From assembly GCA_023213395.1 (NCBI GenBank), contig CM041465.1, positions 143,041,741 through 143,105,740 of the forward strand: a DNA stretch of 64,000 nucleotides, read 5' to 3'. A model generated the notes under the pieces. It saw nothing but the letters and a program-made list of their open reading frames with translations, did not search any database and was not told where the DNA came from. Shown piece after piece: positions 44,725-58,305 of the stretch (within the stretch, counting starts at the first letter, position 1; each line of letters opens with the position of its first letter). This DNA comes from Cycas panzhihuaensis (lineage: Eukaryota; Cycadophyta). The translations under genes and the position numbers were made by a program.

Positions 44725-47700
44725 ATATTTGGGAGATGTTTCTTTTCTTTGCTTATCTTTGACTTTTATCCTTTCACTTGTTAAAATATCATCACTATAC
44801 CCATGTTAAATCCATTATATTTTTCAATGTTTTGCATTTATTTATTAACTCCTAGGCCATCCTGATGTGATAAAGTATGATCTCCTACTTTATAATTTGA
44901 TTGAGACTATAAAGTGATTTATAATCTAGTTATATGTAAATGTATGTCTTTTGTTCTTCTTAACATTGCCAATGATGTGAAATTTGAAATAGATATTGAT
45001 TGTATATAGCTTTATCTTATAATGATACACCTTACTTTATCATCCCTTTTAAAATCTAGAAGTTATCCCACCTTATGTAGTGATCTTGCAAGGTTAAGAC
45101 CACCTCTAATGGGCTATTTCCTCTTTGTATTTGTTATTTTTAACTTCTATTCTATTATTTTTTGCCTCATAATGGTCTTTACTCTAACATTATAGCCTTT
45201 GCTATGATAACATAATAAATTAAATTTGTCATGATGTCATGTCACAATCTTCTTCTAAAATAGTAGCATTTGCTAATACACTACAAATACACTTATTATA
45301 GTTTCCTTTTTTATACATAATGGTACCACTTTGATTTATCTTAATGCCTTGACAAGCACAATGACAATTAAAACTCACATGAAAATTTGATTTTATGAGA
45401 TTTTTTTTATTATTTTGAGCCCTATAAGGTGTTTCTTGAGTCAAAATAATGGGCTAAATCCTTAGAAACCTATAATTTTATAAAATCATTTACCTAATTA
45501 ACTCTATAACTAGATTTGATCAATACAAGTTAGGCTTGGTAGTTTTTAGAGCATATAGAGTACATTTAATTAGATTTGGAACTGGTTTAACATTATTTAT
45601 GTGTATGAATACTTGAAGAGATTGAGTAGGGATCCATTAGGGTTAGATTTGTGCTTATTTAAGTGCTTTTGGGATATTTTCCATGGTTTTATACCTTCAT
45701 TTTGATAAAATATTATACTAAACTCTTCCACACTATAAAATTTCATTTTGTTTATATTAATCTTATCATTCACCTATTCCCTATTATTCTGAGCAACTAT
45801 TAGAAAAAAAATAGAGCAAATTCACCTTGTAAAACTAAGGCAATAAATAATAGTAGGTATAATTATGTTTCTTATTGCATTCTAACTGATGCTTATGCCT
45901 ATTTTCATTTTCAAGTTTATAATAATCAACTAACTTTCATTTAATTGTATTTCTAATATCTCTTACTTATATTTTATATGGGATTTACACTAGCATAGAT
46001 GTTTTGCTAGTAAATTTTTTGTAAGTTATCATAACTTCTAGGTTTTTAAGTTAATTTATGATTTAACAAGTGTAAGCTTAGATTAACTCATTATAGGTAT
46101 TTCAGTTTTATTTGCTAACTATCTTTTGGCAACTTTTGGAACATTTATTATTTTCTTTTTTGTAGTAATTTCCATTAGTGCATCCATTATGCTATTAGAT
46201 TTTCTATAGTTTTCAAGGTTTATTGATTGGTCCCTTGATTTAGTTTTTTTATATGTCTGATAACTTCAAATCACTATATCACATTTTTTATTGACTAACC
46301 TATTTATAGTGACATTTATCTCAATATTTCTCTATCTTTATAGAAGTTATCATAAGTACATGGGTTATACTACTTAATCTTTTATGATTTTTACTTGAGT
46401 TTTGGCTTTAATTACATAATTCTCTTTCTTTATTTCTTTCCTACTAGCTAAGAGGTTTTCTACTAATTCCTTTTTTTTGGAAAGCATATTGATCATGTTG
46501 TTTTATTGTATTTTGATTATTATTTCAACTATCTTAATGGAAAAATTCCCCTCTGTTGGTAACAAATTAGAGGGGATTTCTTAACACTATAGGGCATGAC
46601 TCATTTGAATTACTATTCTTGAGTCTTTATAGGGTTTATCTCTACATTTTGTTCATGAGAGGTCATCAGATTTCTTGTTTGGTTTAGTGATTTCATTTTG
46701 TTTACTCACTTGCTTTTGCGTATTTTAGTTTTACAAAGGAAAAGTTTATTTCCTTTAACATTAGTTTAAACTTAATCATAAGTGTAGGAAAAGTCCCTTT
46801 TTCTTTTACTTAGTGTGTGCCTATTTGCTTTTATTTTATTAATAATTACTTACTTCTTTTTAATTAGTAGTTTATTTAATTTTAATATTGTTTATATTTT
46901 ATTTTATGCTTCTCTTCCTTATTTATGTTCACACCCTAGGAGAGGATAAATTTACTTTGAAACTTGGCACCCCTAAAGGAATAAGCTAGTCTTAACCCCT
47001 TGGTACTAGCTTTATTTCCTATATTCTTATATAACCTTAATCTTTTAGAGAGACATGACACTCTCTATTGATTGTAGGAGAGATGGGTTACTCTCTATCG
47101 ATCATATATAATTTAAAGAGTAAGGATATTACCTTATGTCCTAGGAGATGATGACTACTAATTCTTTTTAAGGTAATTGTGAAGTGGGTTAGATGTAAGT
47201 AGTTTGAGGGGGTGTAAACTCCTTTAATATTAGTCCACAATAACTTATTATTAGACTAGGCCACTCGTATGGTTTGGCCCCCTTTCACATCCACCTTAAG
47301 TTAGTCTCTGCCTTCAAGTTGTAGATCTAGGAATCATGAGTTATAGGTTATGATTCTTACTTATTATTTTCCTTTTACATTTCTTATGTTATTGTACTAC
47401 TTTTCTTTCCATTTCTCTATCAAATAGGACCTTGATTCTAGTTCTTATTTTCACCCCCATAAATTACTACCTCAGTTATATAACTCATGTTCTTATGTTG
47501 ATGACAAGTGGGAGATTTTCATCTATAAATTAAATTGAGGGAGAATTAACGCTGCCCCCCCCCACTAGATATCACATGTATAATATATCTCCCTTCGAAT
47601 AGATTACTGTAGTTGTCTAGTTTCCTAGGACTCTTTTGTTAGCCATGTGAGGATGCCCCCTATATCAATGAACATATTTAGAGACCATGTTAAGTACTTA

Positions 47701-49770
47701 TGAGGCCTACCTATTCTTTCACTAAAAAATACCCTTTTTTTTCTATTGCACAATGACACTTTGCTTTACAAACGAGAAAAGTATTTATTTAACTATGAAT
47801 TAGTAAATCTTTCAAACTAATAGATGATCTAGAAGACTCTAAGGAACTCCACTTGATGAGACTTTATCTCCCTCCATTGTTATAACCCTTGGGATTTCTC
47901 AGCTCCATGAAAATATTAGAACTAATCTAGTTATGGTTCCCCTATCCCCCCAAAATATAACATTGGATTCTTTTGATGCCATAGTTAGATTCATGATACA
48001 CTAAACTCACATACTTGAATTCTCATCTTATAAAAACTAAACCCCTTTATATTCAATTGAGGTTGTACCACTTCTTAATAGATTTAATTCTCAATACCCC
48101 TTCTTGGAATAATTTGGATTCATTTACTCTTTGAATTAGGGGCCATCTACATCTATCAGATAACCATCTTACATGCACTTGATTTTTTTGAGTTAGTTCA
48201 TTACCACATCATATAGATAAAAGTTGTTAGTAAAACTTCTATGTAAGAGCTCATTAGATAAATTCTTGAAGTCTTAATTATTCCCTTATACTTAAAATTG
48301 GTGGGTTATATAGTGATACTATAGATTAATTTGATCATAAATCCACTAACTACTTATTTCTTTAGAGGAACAACCATTAACCCCTCGTATAAATACAATC
48401 TCAACTCATAGTAGACAGGGCTAATTGCTTGATTTATATACACTCTTAATTCCTTCACATTATAATTTAATATAAGGATAATGATTAAGGAATTCCCTTT
48501 TATACAATAACCTCTTTATTAGTTCCATTATGCATCTTCATAAGGCCATACCTTATCTACCTCTTATTTATCCTATAGCCAATATTCCCATGTAACATTA
48601 TTGTGTGGGGCTTACCTTAACTAGATATACAACTAATATCCCTAGTTGGAACTCATAAGTGCCTTTGGATAATTCACTTAGTAAAATCTTACACATTCAT
48701 ATGGCCCAACTTAACTCATATACCCAATTATAACAAAAAAAGAGGGAAGTATACCCACTTGACTTAACTCAAGACTTAGAATTGGAAGCCTAAGTCAATG
48801 AGGGAAGGCTTGATGGCTTCTCTTAAGATACTATATGTCTCAAAGGTTATAGATCTAAGTGCTAAGTTCATACAAAATATGGATGTGATATGCTAACTAA
48901 AGAAGTGTTAAAAGTAACTGAGACTAACTATTTGTAAATGATAGAATTGAGAAATAAGATCAAATATAAATTAAGCATAACATGCATATCAAGCAAAAAA
49001 CTAGTTGAAAAGATCATTTTAAAATAGGCATACAAGATGTGAGAAGCTCTTAGAAGCTAGGAGGGCCATAGAAGCAATTATGCAATGATGTTTTCATAAT
49101 CCTATAATTCTAATCTATGATCAATTCCACAAAAGGTAACAACTGCTATTAATCCTACCTAACTAATAAACACATATATCAACTCAATATAAATAACAAG
49201 AGGAGGATTATTAAGAAGAAGTGACTATGTGAATTAGGACCCTAAAATTATAGACTCTAATTCAATAGTCAAGTATATGGAAACTTAGAGTACTAACCCC
49301 ACTCTAAGCATATGTAGGGGATAAGACACCACTTGCATCTAGCTCTACACAATCTAATATACCCAAGGGAGAATAGATTTGAGAAGAAACCACTTTGAAT
49401 AGAGCATATGGTACTTCTTCAACTATCTTGACTATATATAGTCAAGGTAGTTACCCACCACAAGCCTACTCAAAACATGATAGGACATAACTCATGCCTT
49501 AGGTATAAGACTAATGTATCAGTTGGTGATGAATCTAACTCATGTAGCTAATCCCATTAGGCCATACCTTATTTCTAAGAAAACTAGAGATAGAATAACA
49601 CACTTTTAAAATATAGTTAGAGTGAAATTTTCTTTTCATATATATAATAAAAATACCTAACTAATGCATTACCTCTCACTTATAAGTTTGGGGACTCATA
49701 ATGATGTATGCAAATCCATTTCATGCCTAGGGTTTTTAAATAAGCATAATTCTCTATCAATAGGTTGAAT

Positions 49771-49820
<50 letters not shown>

Positions 49821-50076
49821 CTTAATTAAATAAAAAAAGGAAGAAATAAACATATGCAAATATATAACATAAGAAACATAGGTAATAAGCATTTATTTCC
49901 TTTTTCTTTTTAAAATGAAAGGGACAAAGGGACTATTAGAATATTAAACATTACAAAAGCAAATGTAATATTTAATTAGCGATAAATTATGACTGGTTGA
50001 TATAAATATTTTCTTATATATTCTAAGTAGTTTATATAATAGTACAAAATTATTAGTTGATGAGATTCTTATATCT
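44725..50076. other. AT-rich region without recognisable genes
   Basis: 5.3 kb. No coding motif on either strand that I can support; a 71-codon frame on - (45229-45444) has no known family. A C9 run lies near 47555. At 47500 GATGACAAGTGGGAGATT resembles a copia polypurine tract but has no LTR after it that I could confirm. Likely old retroelement remains. Confidence 0.45.
49771..49815. repeat. (CT)n microsatellite
   Basis: About 20 CT units with one CTTT interruption. Confidence 0.95.
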
Positions 50077-50388
50077 TGTTAGATATACAAGAGATGATAG
50101 ATTTATAAATATATATACATATCAAAAATATATTTTAGATAATGAGAGATAACTAACCTCTACCATTCTCTCATGTTTTTTTCCATCAAGGGCTTTCCAC
50201 GTTAAATATTATGTTATATTTATAGTTGTATTTTCTACTCTTTATAGCCCTTATTATCCTTTACAATGTTGAATGATCATGTAAGCATTAATACTTCCAA
50301 ATATGATTAAATACATCAATGTTGATTAGAGATTCCTTCTTAGTGTAATAACATAAATCATTATTGAATTTGGACATGGTATTAGAGC
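50077..50388 (+). mobile_element. Copia-type LTR with primer binding site
   Basis: LTR 50077-50376, TGTTAGATATAC to TTGGACA, followed at once by TGGTATTAGAGC (50377-50388), initiator-Met primer site with one C-to-T change. A TATA-like TTTATAAATATATA lies near 50101. The start is inferred from the TG and size; no second copy is present. Sequence after it (to 51139) is leader-like and AT-rich with no readable gag. Confidence 0.7.
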
Positions 50389-51139
50389 TAAGATGAACAT
50401 CCTAAAGATGCATCATATTAGACCTTGTAAAAAAAAAAAAAGGAATGAATAACAAATACATTTTCAAGTAGATACAAGATCTTAAACTTCCTTTCTCTAC
50501 CCTCATTTTTTTTATGACTTTATATATTAAAATTAATGAAATGAGGAATGTGATTATACTTGATTTAAAATGTTGTAATTTACATATTTATGCATTTTTA
50601 ATTACTCCTTTTTCATTACATGGGATAAGAAAACACTCAAATTTGATCCATTTGGGTATTAGAAAAATCTAAGAAAAACTTGGTAGTGGTTTTTCTTGCC
50701 AAATCAACTTATAACAAAAAAAGGTTTATTATAACTTATGAAAATATTAAAGTAACATCTAGAACTAACTTTGAAATAGGCACACTTAATATGATTTATG
50801 TAACACTTCCTCTTTCCAATAGGTAGGTGAAATGAAAAGGAAAATAAATTGAAACTTGAATGTATTCCTCCTTCACTACTTGTAATGTAAACCCTTTAAT
50901 CACTCTACCACCTAAAATGTTAGCTCAATAAGGTAATACATAGAAATAATATTTTCTTTTAATCTAAGAAAGAATAATTTCTAAGTACCATATATGATAT
51001 AACATATATTGAAGGCTTAAGTTGTGGTTTTGTTCATCATCCTAATCGAGTCCAAGTGACTTCAAATCCTCCCCCAATCATGGATTAGTCCTTTTTGATT
51101 AAAAGAAATAATGGAAATAGGTGAAATATGGATGAAAAA

Positions 51140-51463
51140 TATTCGATAATGTCTAATCTTAGACTAGGTTATTAGTGTGTTCCCCTTTAATGAGTGTAGT
51201 GAGGTCTTGGCACACACACTTCTTAATATAATAGTGATAGGATGACTAGGAGGTTCTAATATATAGTTAGATAACTATAAGGTAGCATGTGTTATAAATA
51301 TATATTATTTTTTTCATAGTATAAATTAGAGATGATAATTTCTCCCAAAAGGTTGTATTATATTTTAGCACATGTTTTAGTTATTTTTCCATGCAAGTAG
51401 TTAGTATAGTACTAATGTGTTTGGTATTGTGCATCCATGATATCAAATCATGCAATTTTAACA
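51140..51463 (+). mobile_element. 5' LTR of the short element
   Basis: Aligned with 53483-53805: shared phrases include GGTAGCATGTGTTATAAATATATATT / GGTGGCATG... and CCATGATATCAAATCAT at the end. TATA-like TTATAAATATATATT lies near 51294. Confidence 0.88.
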
Positions 51464-52139
51464 TGGTATTAGAGATTCTATTTGATCTCAGAGAGATTAC
51501 AAGACTATAAGCATATACACCTATTTATATTTATTTAGAACTTATTTTAGCTATGTTTATTATGACCAGTAAGAGGGGTTATCTTGTGTATAAGGTAAAA
51601 TCCATTATAGGTTGGAGGAAAGGTCACTGAACCACATTTGTATAGGGTACCTAAAGCATGTTAATGCATGTGTCTAAAGCATGTTTATAATGCTCTAAAA
51701 AATATATTAGTTTGTGTATCTATAGCATTTTAGTAGTTGAGTATTGAAATAAATCCTATTAAAATATAGATGTTATGATTATTCAAATCCCATGGAGGTT
51801 TTCCACCATTTTAATTAAATTTTGGGCTATAGATATGCACATTTATCTAATGTGCATGCAAGTTTTTTTGAGTGTCTAAGAAGAAGGCTTTTAATTAGAC
51901 TTGATTACCATGTTGATGTTGTTGAGATCGTAAGAAGAACCACTTATATTATGCCCTCTATTATGCGATGAGGACACCATATCAATGAGGGTTTGTGGCA
52001 TTTTTTGGTAAAATAAATGAAGTAACCCAGTAAAGGAATGCACTAGTTTTTTAGGGTTATTTAATAGTGGCAAAGCATGTTGGTTATTGTATTTACCTAT
52101 ATTAGTTAATACAACTAATTTTTTATATGTTAAGGAAAT

Positions 52140-52290
52140 TGAGTTCAAGAGGGATTCAACATTGGGCCATCCCAATCAACAAGTTACTAATTTAGTAGTT
52201 TTCCATTCTTGTGATACTATAAAACTAATTGCTAATGATGAGTACTCCTTCATTTTTTATATAGAGCAAGAGATGAGGGGGTTGCAATAG
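52140..52290 (+). pseudogene. Copia pre-integrase remnant
   Basis: In a + frame (52087-52290) the residues STLGHPNQQVTNLVVFHSCD (about 52160-52220) fit the GAG_pre-integrase pattern WHxRLGHPSxxVxxLV...C, with the leading Trp-His lost. SFIFYIEQEMRG (about 52250) corresponds to the later CxxC stretch with both Cys gone. This would have been the zinc-binding amino part of integrase. No core or RT follows that I can read before the 3' LTR. Moderate confidence, as it rests on one domain. Confidence 0.6.
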
Positions 52291-53482
52291 TAGTTGTATA
52301 GTGTAGATTTGTTGAAGAGACTATAGATCTATTGGTGATCTATATTTGCATGATGAATGGTCTACAAAAGTGGTCAACACATTGAGTAAAAAGACAATAT
52401 TAAAGCATTGGAATAACTTTGTTTTATACTTCTTTCCTTGTTAAATGATCACTATTATTTTTGTATGAGTATATTAATCTATGACAATAATATAATCCTA
52501 TACTAAGGCTATGTTTATGAATTGATTTGACAAGCTTAGTAGTTTATCTAATTGGTGGGTAATTGTATCATAGTAGTGGGTAGATTAAAGGCTATCAGGT
52601 ACCTCATAATTATTTATTTCTCAATGTTAAGCATCTTTTATCTATATCTTAAGCTAATTATTGAATTTTAGACGATAGATCTACTTCATAAATCATTGAG
52701 AACTATTAGATTTAATGAATAATAATCATGGCATTGAAAATGCCTTAGATGGGTCACGTAGGTTATGATATTCAAATGGTATTCAATGCAATTATAAAAA
52801 ATACTTTTTACAACATTATAATATTTATGAGATATTTAATTATATTCTTATAAAATGTTAAATCTTCTAACCACTTAGTGAGGTCACATGTGTTGTTTAA
52901 ATTGACTGTGGGCTAATGCCAAAGGGGATTTACTTTTATTGTTCACCTTGTTTTCATTTTTATGGTACATGTGTTCACTTAAATGTTGATATCTTCCTTA
53001 TATGATGTTAAAATTCTATTTTGTCAGCTGTATTAGAGAGTTGACTTGCATGGATTTATAATGAATGAACATACAATATACTTTAAATATTTTTTATGGT
53101 AATTTTTAAGGATTAAATTTCTAGTAATGGTTTGATAAGGTGCTTTTTGAGTTAAATTTAGAACATGTGCCTAAATGAACAGATGTTTTATCACATGTTT
53201 TTACTTAAATAACCATTTATATATGTTTTTCTATAGTTTAGTGAATGGGTTATGGTTTTTTAGCTCAAATTTCTCCTTAAAGTCTAGTTTCAAGTAGGAG
53301 AAACTAGAAATAGATAGGATAAGAGTATGTGAAAGTTGTTTTATAGGTAAATATTAGAGAACCATATAGGTAAAGGTTATTCTAGAGTACTGATGAATAA
53401 AATGATTGATTACGCATATGCATCAATACATGTTTGGTTTTATGCAACATATGCTATAGGTATTAGATATTAAAGGGTTAAA

Positions 53483-53805
53483 TGTTAGATAATGTTTAAT
53501 CTTAAGCTAGGAGATTAGGGTGCATCCATTTAATATATGTTATAGAGTCATGACATGCATACTTTGCAATGTAATATTCATAGTATAACTAGGAGGTTTT
53601 GGCATATGATTAGATGATTGTAAGGTGGCATGTGTTATAAATATATATTGATTTTTTATAATGCAGGTTGGAGATGATCATTTCTCCAAAAGGGTTATAT
53701 TATATTTTGATACATATTTTATTTATTTTATCATGTATATAGTCAGCATAGTCTTGATATGCTTGGTATTATATATCCATGATATCAAATCATATAATCT
53801 TAACA
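53483..53805 (+). mobile_element. 3' LTR of the short element
   Basis: 323 bp, TGTTAGATAATG to CTTAACA. Open frame 53661-53903 partly inside it is not a gene. Confidence 0.88.
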
Positions 53806-56144
53806 AAATTAAGGTGATAAATGAGAATGAATTAACTACTAGATTGATGAATAAAAGAGATAAAATAAAAATTAAAAATAATAGTCAAAGTTGTATGTCC
53901 TAAGTGGATATTTTACCATAAAATTACCTTTGGTTGTTAGCTCACTAATTCAATGTTACAAGGTTCTAGTTATTTTTGTGTAAAATACATACTCCAAGCT
54001 CCTCCAAAGCTTCTCATAAAATAATCTTAATAAGTTTCAAACTAGTACATGAAATTAATCAAAAACTCGATAACACTTTGTTGTTTTTCTTCCCTCTCAT
54101 TCTATTTAAAATGTGGTCTCTATTTATAGAATTTATTAGGTGGCAAAGGGACCTAATATTTTGAAAATATATGGGTAAAAATTAAATGGTTTTTACCTAT
54201 CCCATTAAAGATGGGAGGTGAAGAATTAAATTCATTTCCCTCTATGTATAGGAGGAAAATAGTTTGGAAGAATTCAATGTGTTGAAAATAAGTTGTTTTC
54301 ACACATGTTTTGGGGGGAGAAGTGTAATGTGGAGTATTAACTTCATATCCCTTCCCATGAGAAAATGTAGCTAACTTGATGTTGAAATACATAGTTGAAC
54401 ATACAAATTTTGCTAAAATTTGACATGGGCATGAATTTGGAATGGTATAGAAGTGTATCATTTTAGTTTTTACAATAGTGCTTTACATATTACCATATCT
54501 TTTATAACAATACATAATGTACTATTGTTTTGTATATTTATACTATTGCAAAATAAGGACCATGTACAACTATAGTGTTGTGTTATACTATTGTTACTTT
54601 TCACTTTTTAGAATGGTACATCATATACTATTACCTTTTTTATAATAATATATAATGCACCATTATGAAAAAGAAAACATTGTAAGATTTTACAATGGCA
54701 TGTGGAAGATAATAAAGAAATAGATATTTTTGTAAAGAAAAAAAGTCAAACAAAGGAGAAAATGATGCAAAAGAAGATCTAAGATATAATGGGGTTTCAC
54801 TATCATGAAATTGAGCCTAGGAGTATGGATTTTATTGTACCACTAAAGTTATTCATTATCATAGGTTATAAATGCATGTGCACATCACCACATAATAGGC
54901 AAACATTAGTTTATATATTCATGTAAACATTAAATCAAAATAGAAACCATGATACCAAGTGCATACATGAGTTATCTATGTAATACTTATTGAATGTTGG
55001 AATCTTAAATTTTTGGAAATGTTTGCCCCCTTGCCTTTGAAACCTCCTCAGGCTTACGTTGTAAGATAGGAAATGATTATCCTATAGAATATGTACTCTA
55101 AAGCATGAATCAAGGAAATAATGAATGGAGGATGGCTTAGAAGCCCTGGCTTTATAATAAGATGAAAGATAAGTATCATTGTAACTTAGGTTTATTAGTG
55201 AAGGCTTAGAGAATGTCACCCTTAATTTAACCTTGTTAATAATAACATCAAACAATAGGCACTGCGGTTCAACCTCTTTAGTGGCTATGCTTTGAAGGTA
55301 AGTTTTGAAGAATGGCTTAGAATACTAGACTCTATAATAGGTTTAAAATCTATAAAAAATAGGATGTTCATGTTGGGAGGATTGACATAATTTAATCCTC
55401 GTTAACAATAAGATTTTTAGAGGATTCATCCCTATAATTTAGCCTCATTAGTTATTTATTTCTATAGAAGTATGAATACTAAAGAATTACACAAAATCAT
55501 AAACTCTACAATGGGATTGAAATCCATAAGAAAGAGGGGTGATCTATTATAGGGACCTCTTAAAAATATATGTAACTAATTGATGGACTTCATTGTCTTG
55601 CTCTTAGGAGATGTGTTGTATAGAGACTAAAGAAAATTAAGTTAGTAGGGACCTAGTTGTGTTAGTAAGGGTATGGACTTGGGGATGAAAGACTTAATAT
55701 ACTTTCTTGAGCTAATAAACAACTAATTATGAATAAAAAAATAGTAAAATAGGGCCAAAGGAAACTTATAGTACATTAGTCAGGGCCTTTATAACTATGG
55801 TATATTCAACTATATCATTAGTCATTACTAAGATCAAAAGTAAAATACTCATTATAATATAACTAATATAATCTCTAATAATTGAAGAAGTGGTAGAAGG
55901 TCTACTGTTTCTACATCTTAGTTAGTTAGTATGAATTATCAATGCTATAAAGGAATGTAGTGGTTACTCGGAGATAACTTGATGAATATGGGAATGGTAG
56001 ATGAGTTGACTATTAGAAATAGGGTTCAAAGATCTAGACTTAGCTTTGACTAAGGCTTCTTTTAGGAGGTTAGATCCATGGATGGATTTTCTCATTTAAA
56101 TTATGCTTTTAAAGCTTATTTATTTAAACTCCTAGTGTTGAATT
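53806..56144. other. AT-rich region with self-complementary repeats
   Basis: No gene. 54460-54700 holds short self-complementary units around TACTATTG...CAATAGTA and TACCATT...AATGGTA. 55000-55520 shares wording with the gypsy internal sequence at 21900-22340, including TTTGCCC(C/T)CTT and AACCTTGTTAA. Confidence 0.5.
54460..54700. repeat. Cluster of self-complementary short repeats (A)
   Basis: Repeating arrangement of (A)CTATTGTT and AACAATACATAATGTAC words, in which successive units can pair with each other. Similar design at 57900-58125. Confidence 0.6.
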
Positions 56145-56280
56145 GGTTTTGATCTTAGTTGAGGTCATGATGGATCTAAATAGCTAGACTTAAAGATCTT
56201 AAACAATGCATAGGACCAAACCCAAACTATATATCGTAGGTGAGGATGAAGTTATCATGTAACTTTCTCTAAGTTCCTAA
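56145..56280 (-). mobile_element. Fragment of a second giant gypsy copy
   Basis: Matches 38770-38900: GGTCATGATGGATCTAAATAGCTAG here against GGCCACAATGGACCTAAGTAGCTAG there, and GGTGAGGATGAAGTTATCATG against GATGGGGATGAAGTTGTTATG. Upstream 55000-56144 probably belongs to the same copy in a poorly kept form. Confidence 0.65.
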
Positions 56281-56284
56281 AAGA

Positions 56285-56383
56285 TCTCTCACTCTCACTC
56301 TCTCTCTCTCTCTCTCTCCTCCCTCCCCCCCCCCCCTCTCCCCCGCCTCTCTCTCTCTCTCTCTATAGATATAGATAGATATT
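56285..56383. repeat. Pyrimidine microsatellite with C12 and GATA
   Basis: (CT)n, then CTCCCT and a run of 12 C (56325-56336), then (CT)n and (GATA)n-like ATAGATATAGATAGATAT. Confidence 0.95.
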
Positions 56384-58305
56384 TCCCTCTCTTCCTTTTT
56401 TATTTTTCCTTTTGTTATTTTGTGTTGTTGATTTTCTTTTCTTTTTCTCTTTTATGGGAGGGTTGCACTTCTACAATGGTTTAGATGAGAGTTTGGTGAA
56501 CTAAATATCACCAAACCCATTTTTGGGATGATGTACTTCATTTGGCCCTATGATTGCCTTGAATGATAGGTTTGTTATGGTCATTACGTAATGCTTACCA
56601 TAACACAATGGATACTCAAATGTATTTAGCTTTACTAAATGTAGTAATAATCGACCAGTCTATAGATCATCACTCCTTCGAAATGATAATAATAATTTAA
56701 TAAACGAGAGGTCTAACAAGCATATAAAGTAAGTTCTTACAGGTTAAACCATAAGAAGTATTTGGTTTACTCATTTAGGGTCCTTATTAGAGCCTAATCT
56801 AAATAAATAAATGTACATGCAAGGGGATAAAAGAGTAACCTGGGCAACCCATAAATTATTTACTACAATGAGGATTATATAGAATAAATTAATAAATATT
56901 AATTAAGTTAAGAGTGCTAAATTTTTAGTAAATTTAATAGATGAATGGTAGGTGGATGGTAAATAAATCTCTAGGTAGGAATATAAATGGCCATAGAATT
57001 ACAACTAAGTGAGCTCATATAAGGCTTTAAAGTATATGCAATAGGTTGGAGTAGTATATGTGATTGGCTAATATAAGTTTAGGGCTAAAAACCATGACTT
57101 TTAACTATAGATATTAATATTCCTTGGGAGAAGTCTCATAACTAAGGCCATAAGGGGCTTAATTCAAGTGGACACTCAATCTCTTAAAGTGTATAATGTT
57201 GAAATAGTTATTAGATTTGAGCTCATTTCTCAAAATAGTTACTTTTGGATATAGAAAAGGGAAAGTTCTAGGATAATCCTAAGAGAAAGCATATATGAGC
57301 AGTATGTATTTTGAGTAATAAGATCAAATTTATTGTGCTTCAAAGTAACTTTAGAGTAGGTTTATTTAACCATTCTAAGGTTCTAAATTCTATCCTATAC
57401 ATGACAACATTTTAGTCATAAGAAATTTGAGGGTTTTTTAATAAATCATGGTCCATAAGAGGGCTTCAAGGAATTTGTTTTAAATTTATATTCTTTAAAT
57501 TCCCAATTTATGTTTATGTGTTAGTTTATTAGATTTAGGTCATTATCCATTTATGAGGTGTTGGCAATTGGGAGTTGATTATAAGAACTTAGAGAAGTGT
57601 TTTTTAATCTAGCAAGTTCTAGTGAGATCATGACTTAGTGGTTGCAACCGAGGTACTTGATCCAATAGGTTTTCATTAAAATTTTATCATTTTTTTCTAA
57701 TTTTTAGCTAAAAGCTTAAATTTTAAGGTTTCCCTAAAATTAGATATTTTGGAAAAATGAGGTTGAATTGGAATTCTATTTTCTATAAACCCAGTGAAAA
57801 TGCTATATAAATTTTTGTCTAATTAGAATTTTAAAATTTATTAAATTTTATTAGTTTTCTCCTCCTTTTCTTTGGTATACAGGAATCATAACACTACATA
57901 TTGTTTGTTTAATGTATGCCATTTTGTTTCATAATTGTATATTTTATATTGTTCTAAATTTTAAAATTATATAAAATATACTATTTTAATTTTTAAAATA
58001 GAATATTTATGTACCAATTTGATTCTTGAAATGATACATTTTTATACCATTCTAATTTTCAAAATGGCATATGAATGTATCATTTTGAATTTAAAAATAA
58101 TACAAGAAATTAAAATGATAGATAAAAAACTTAGGATTTTTTGAAGATCTTTGTTTTTTCTTGCATAATGTTTGCTTTATCTTAGTGCTTTATGATCCTT
58201 CTTATTTCCAACAACTAACTTTTTTTTTTGTATATGCATGAGGTTATTTATGTTACAAATAGTGAATTCATAGGGATTGAGATACTCCATCTTGTTAATA
58301 AGACT
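56384..58305. other. AT-rich region without recognisable genes
   Basis: No coding motif. Contains the second self-complementary cluster (57900-58125). Confidence 0.45.
57900..58125. repeat. Cluster of self-complementary short repeats (B)
   Basis: Successive hairpin units: CTATTTTAATTTTTAAAATAG (57982-58002) and near CCATTCTAATTTTCAAAATGG (58043-58063), then ATCATTTTGAATTTAAAAATAATAC. The spacers carry TATTTATGTAC or CATATGAATGTA. Confidence 0.7.

Larger units (their letters stand above)
51140..53805 (+). mobile_element. Short LTR element, mostly noncoding inside
   Basis: LTRs 51140-51463 (324 bp) and 53483-53805 (323 bp) align along their whole length. The primer site TGGTATTAGAGATTC begins at 51464 and a polypurine-like AAAGGGTTAAA lies at 53472-53482. 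Internal region 2.0 kb, far below the usual 4 kb or more. The only domain seen is a pre-integrase remnant at 52140-52290. Flanks AAAAA and AAATT give a weak target duplication at best. The terminal TG of the 5' LTR is TA. Confidence 0.88.

Noticed and set aside
44725-44729. ATATT as right target duplication of the giant gypsy
   Set aside because: Does not match TTGAT at 19493-19497; duplication not supported.
47500-47560. Polypurine-like GACAAGTGGGAGATT and nearby C9 as an LTR boundary
   Set aside because: No matching LTR copy or primer site could be found, so no element was called.
51891-52175. 94-codon - frame inside the short LTR element
   Set aside because: The + strand carries a pre-integrase match just downstream and the LTR/primer polarity is +; the - frame shows no domain.
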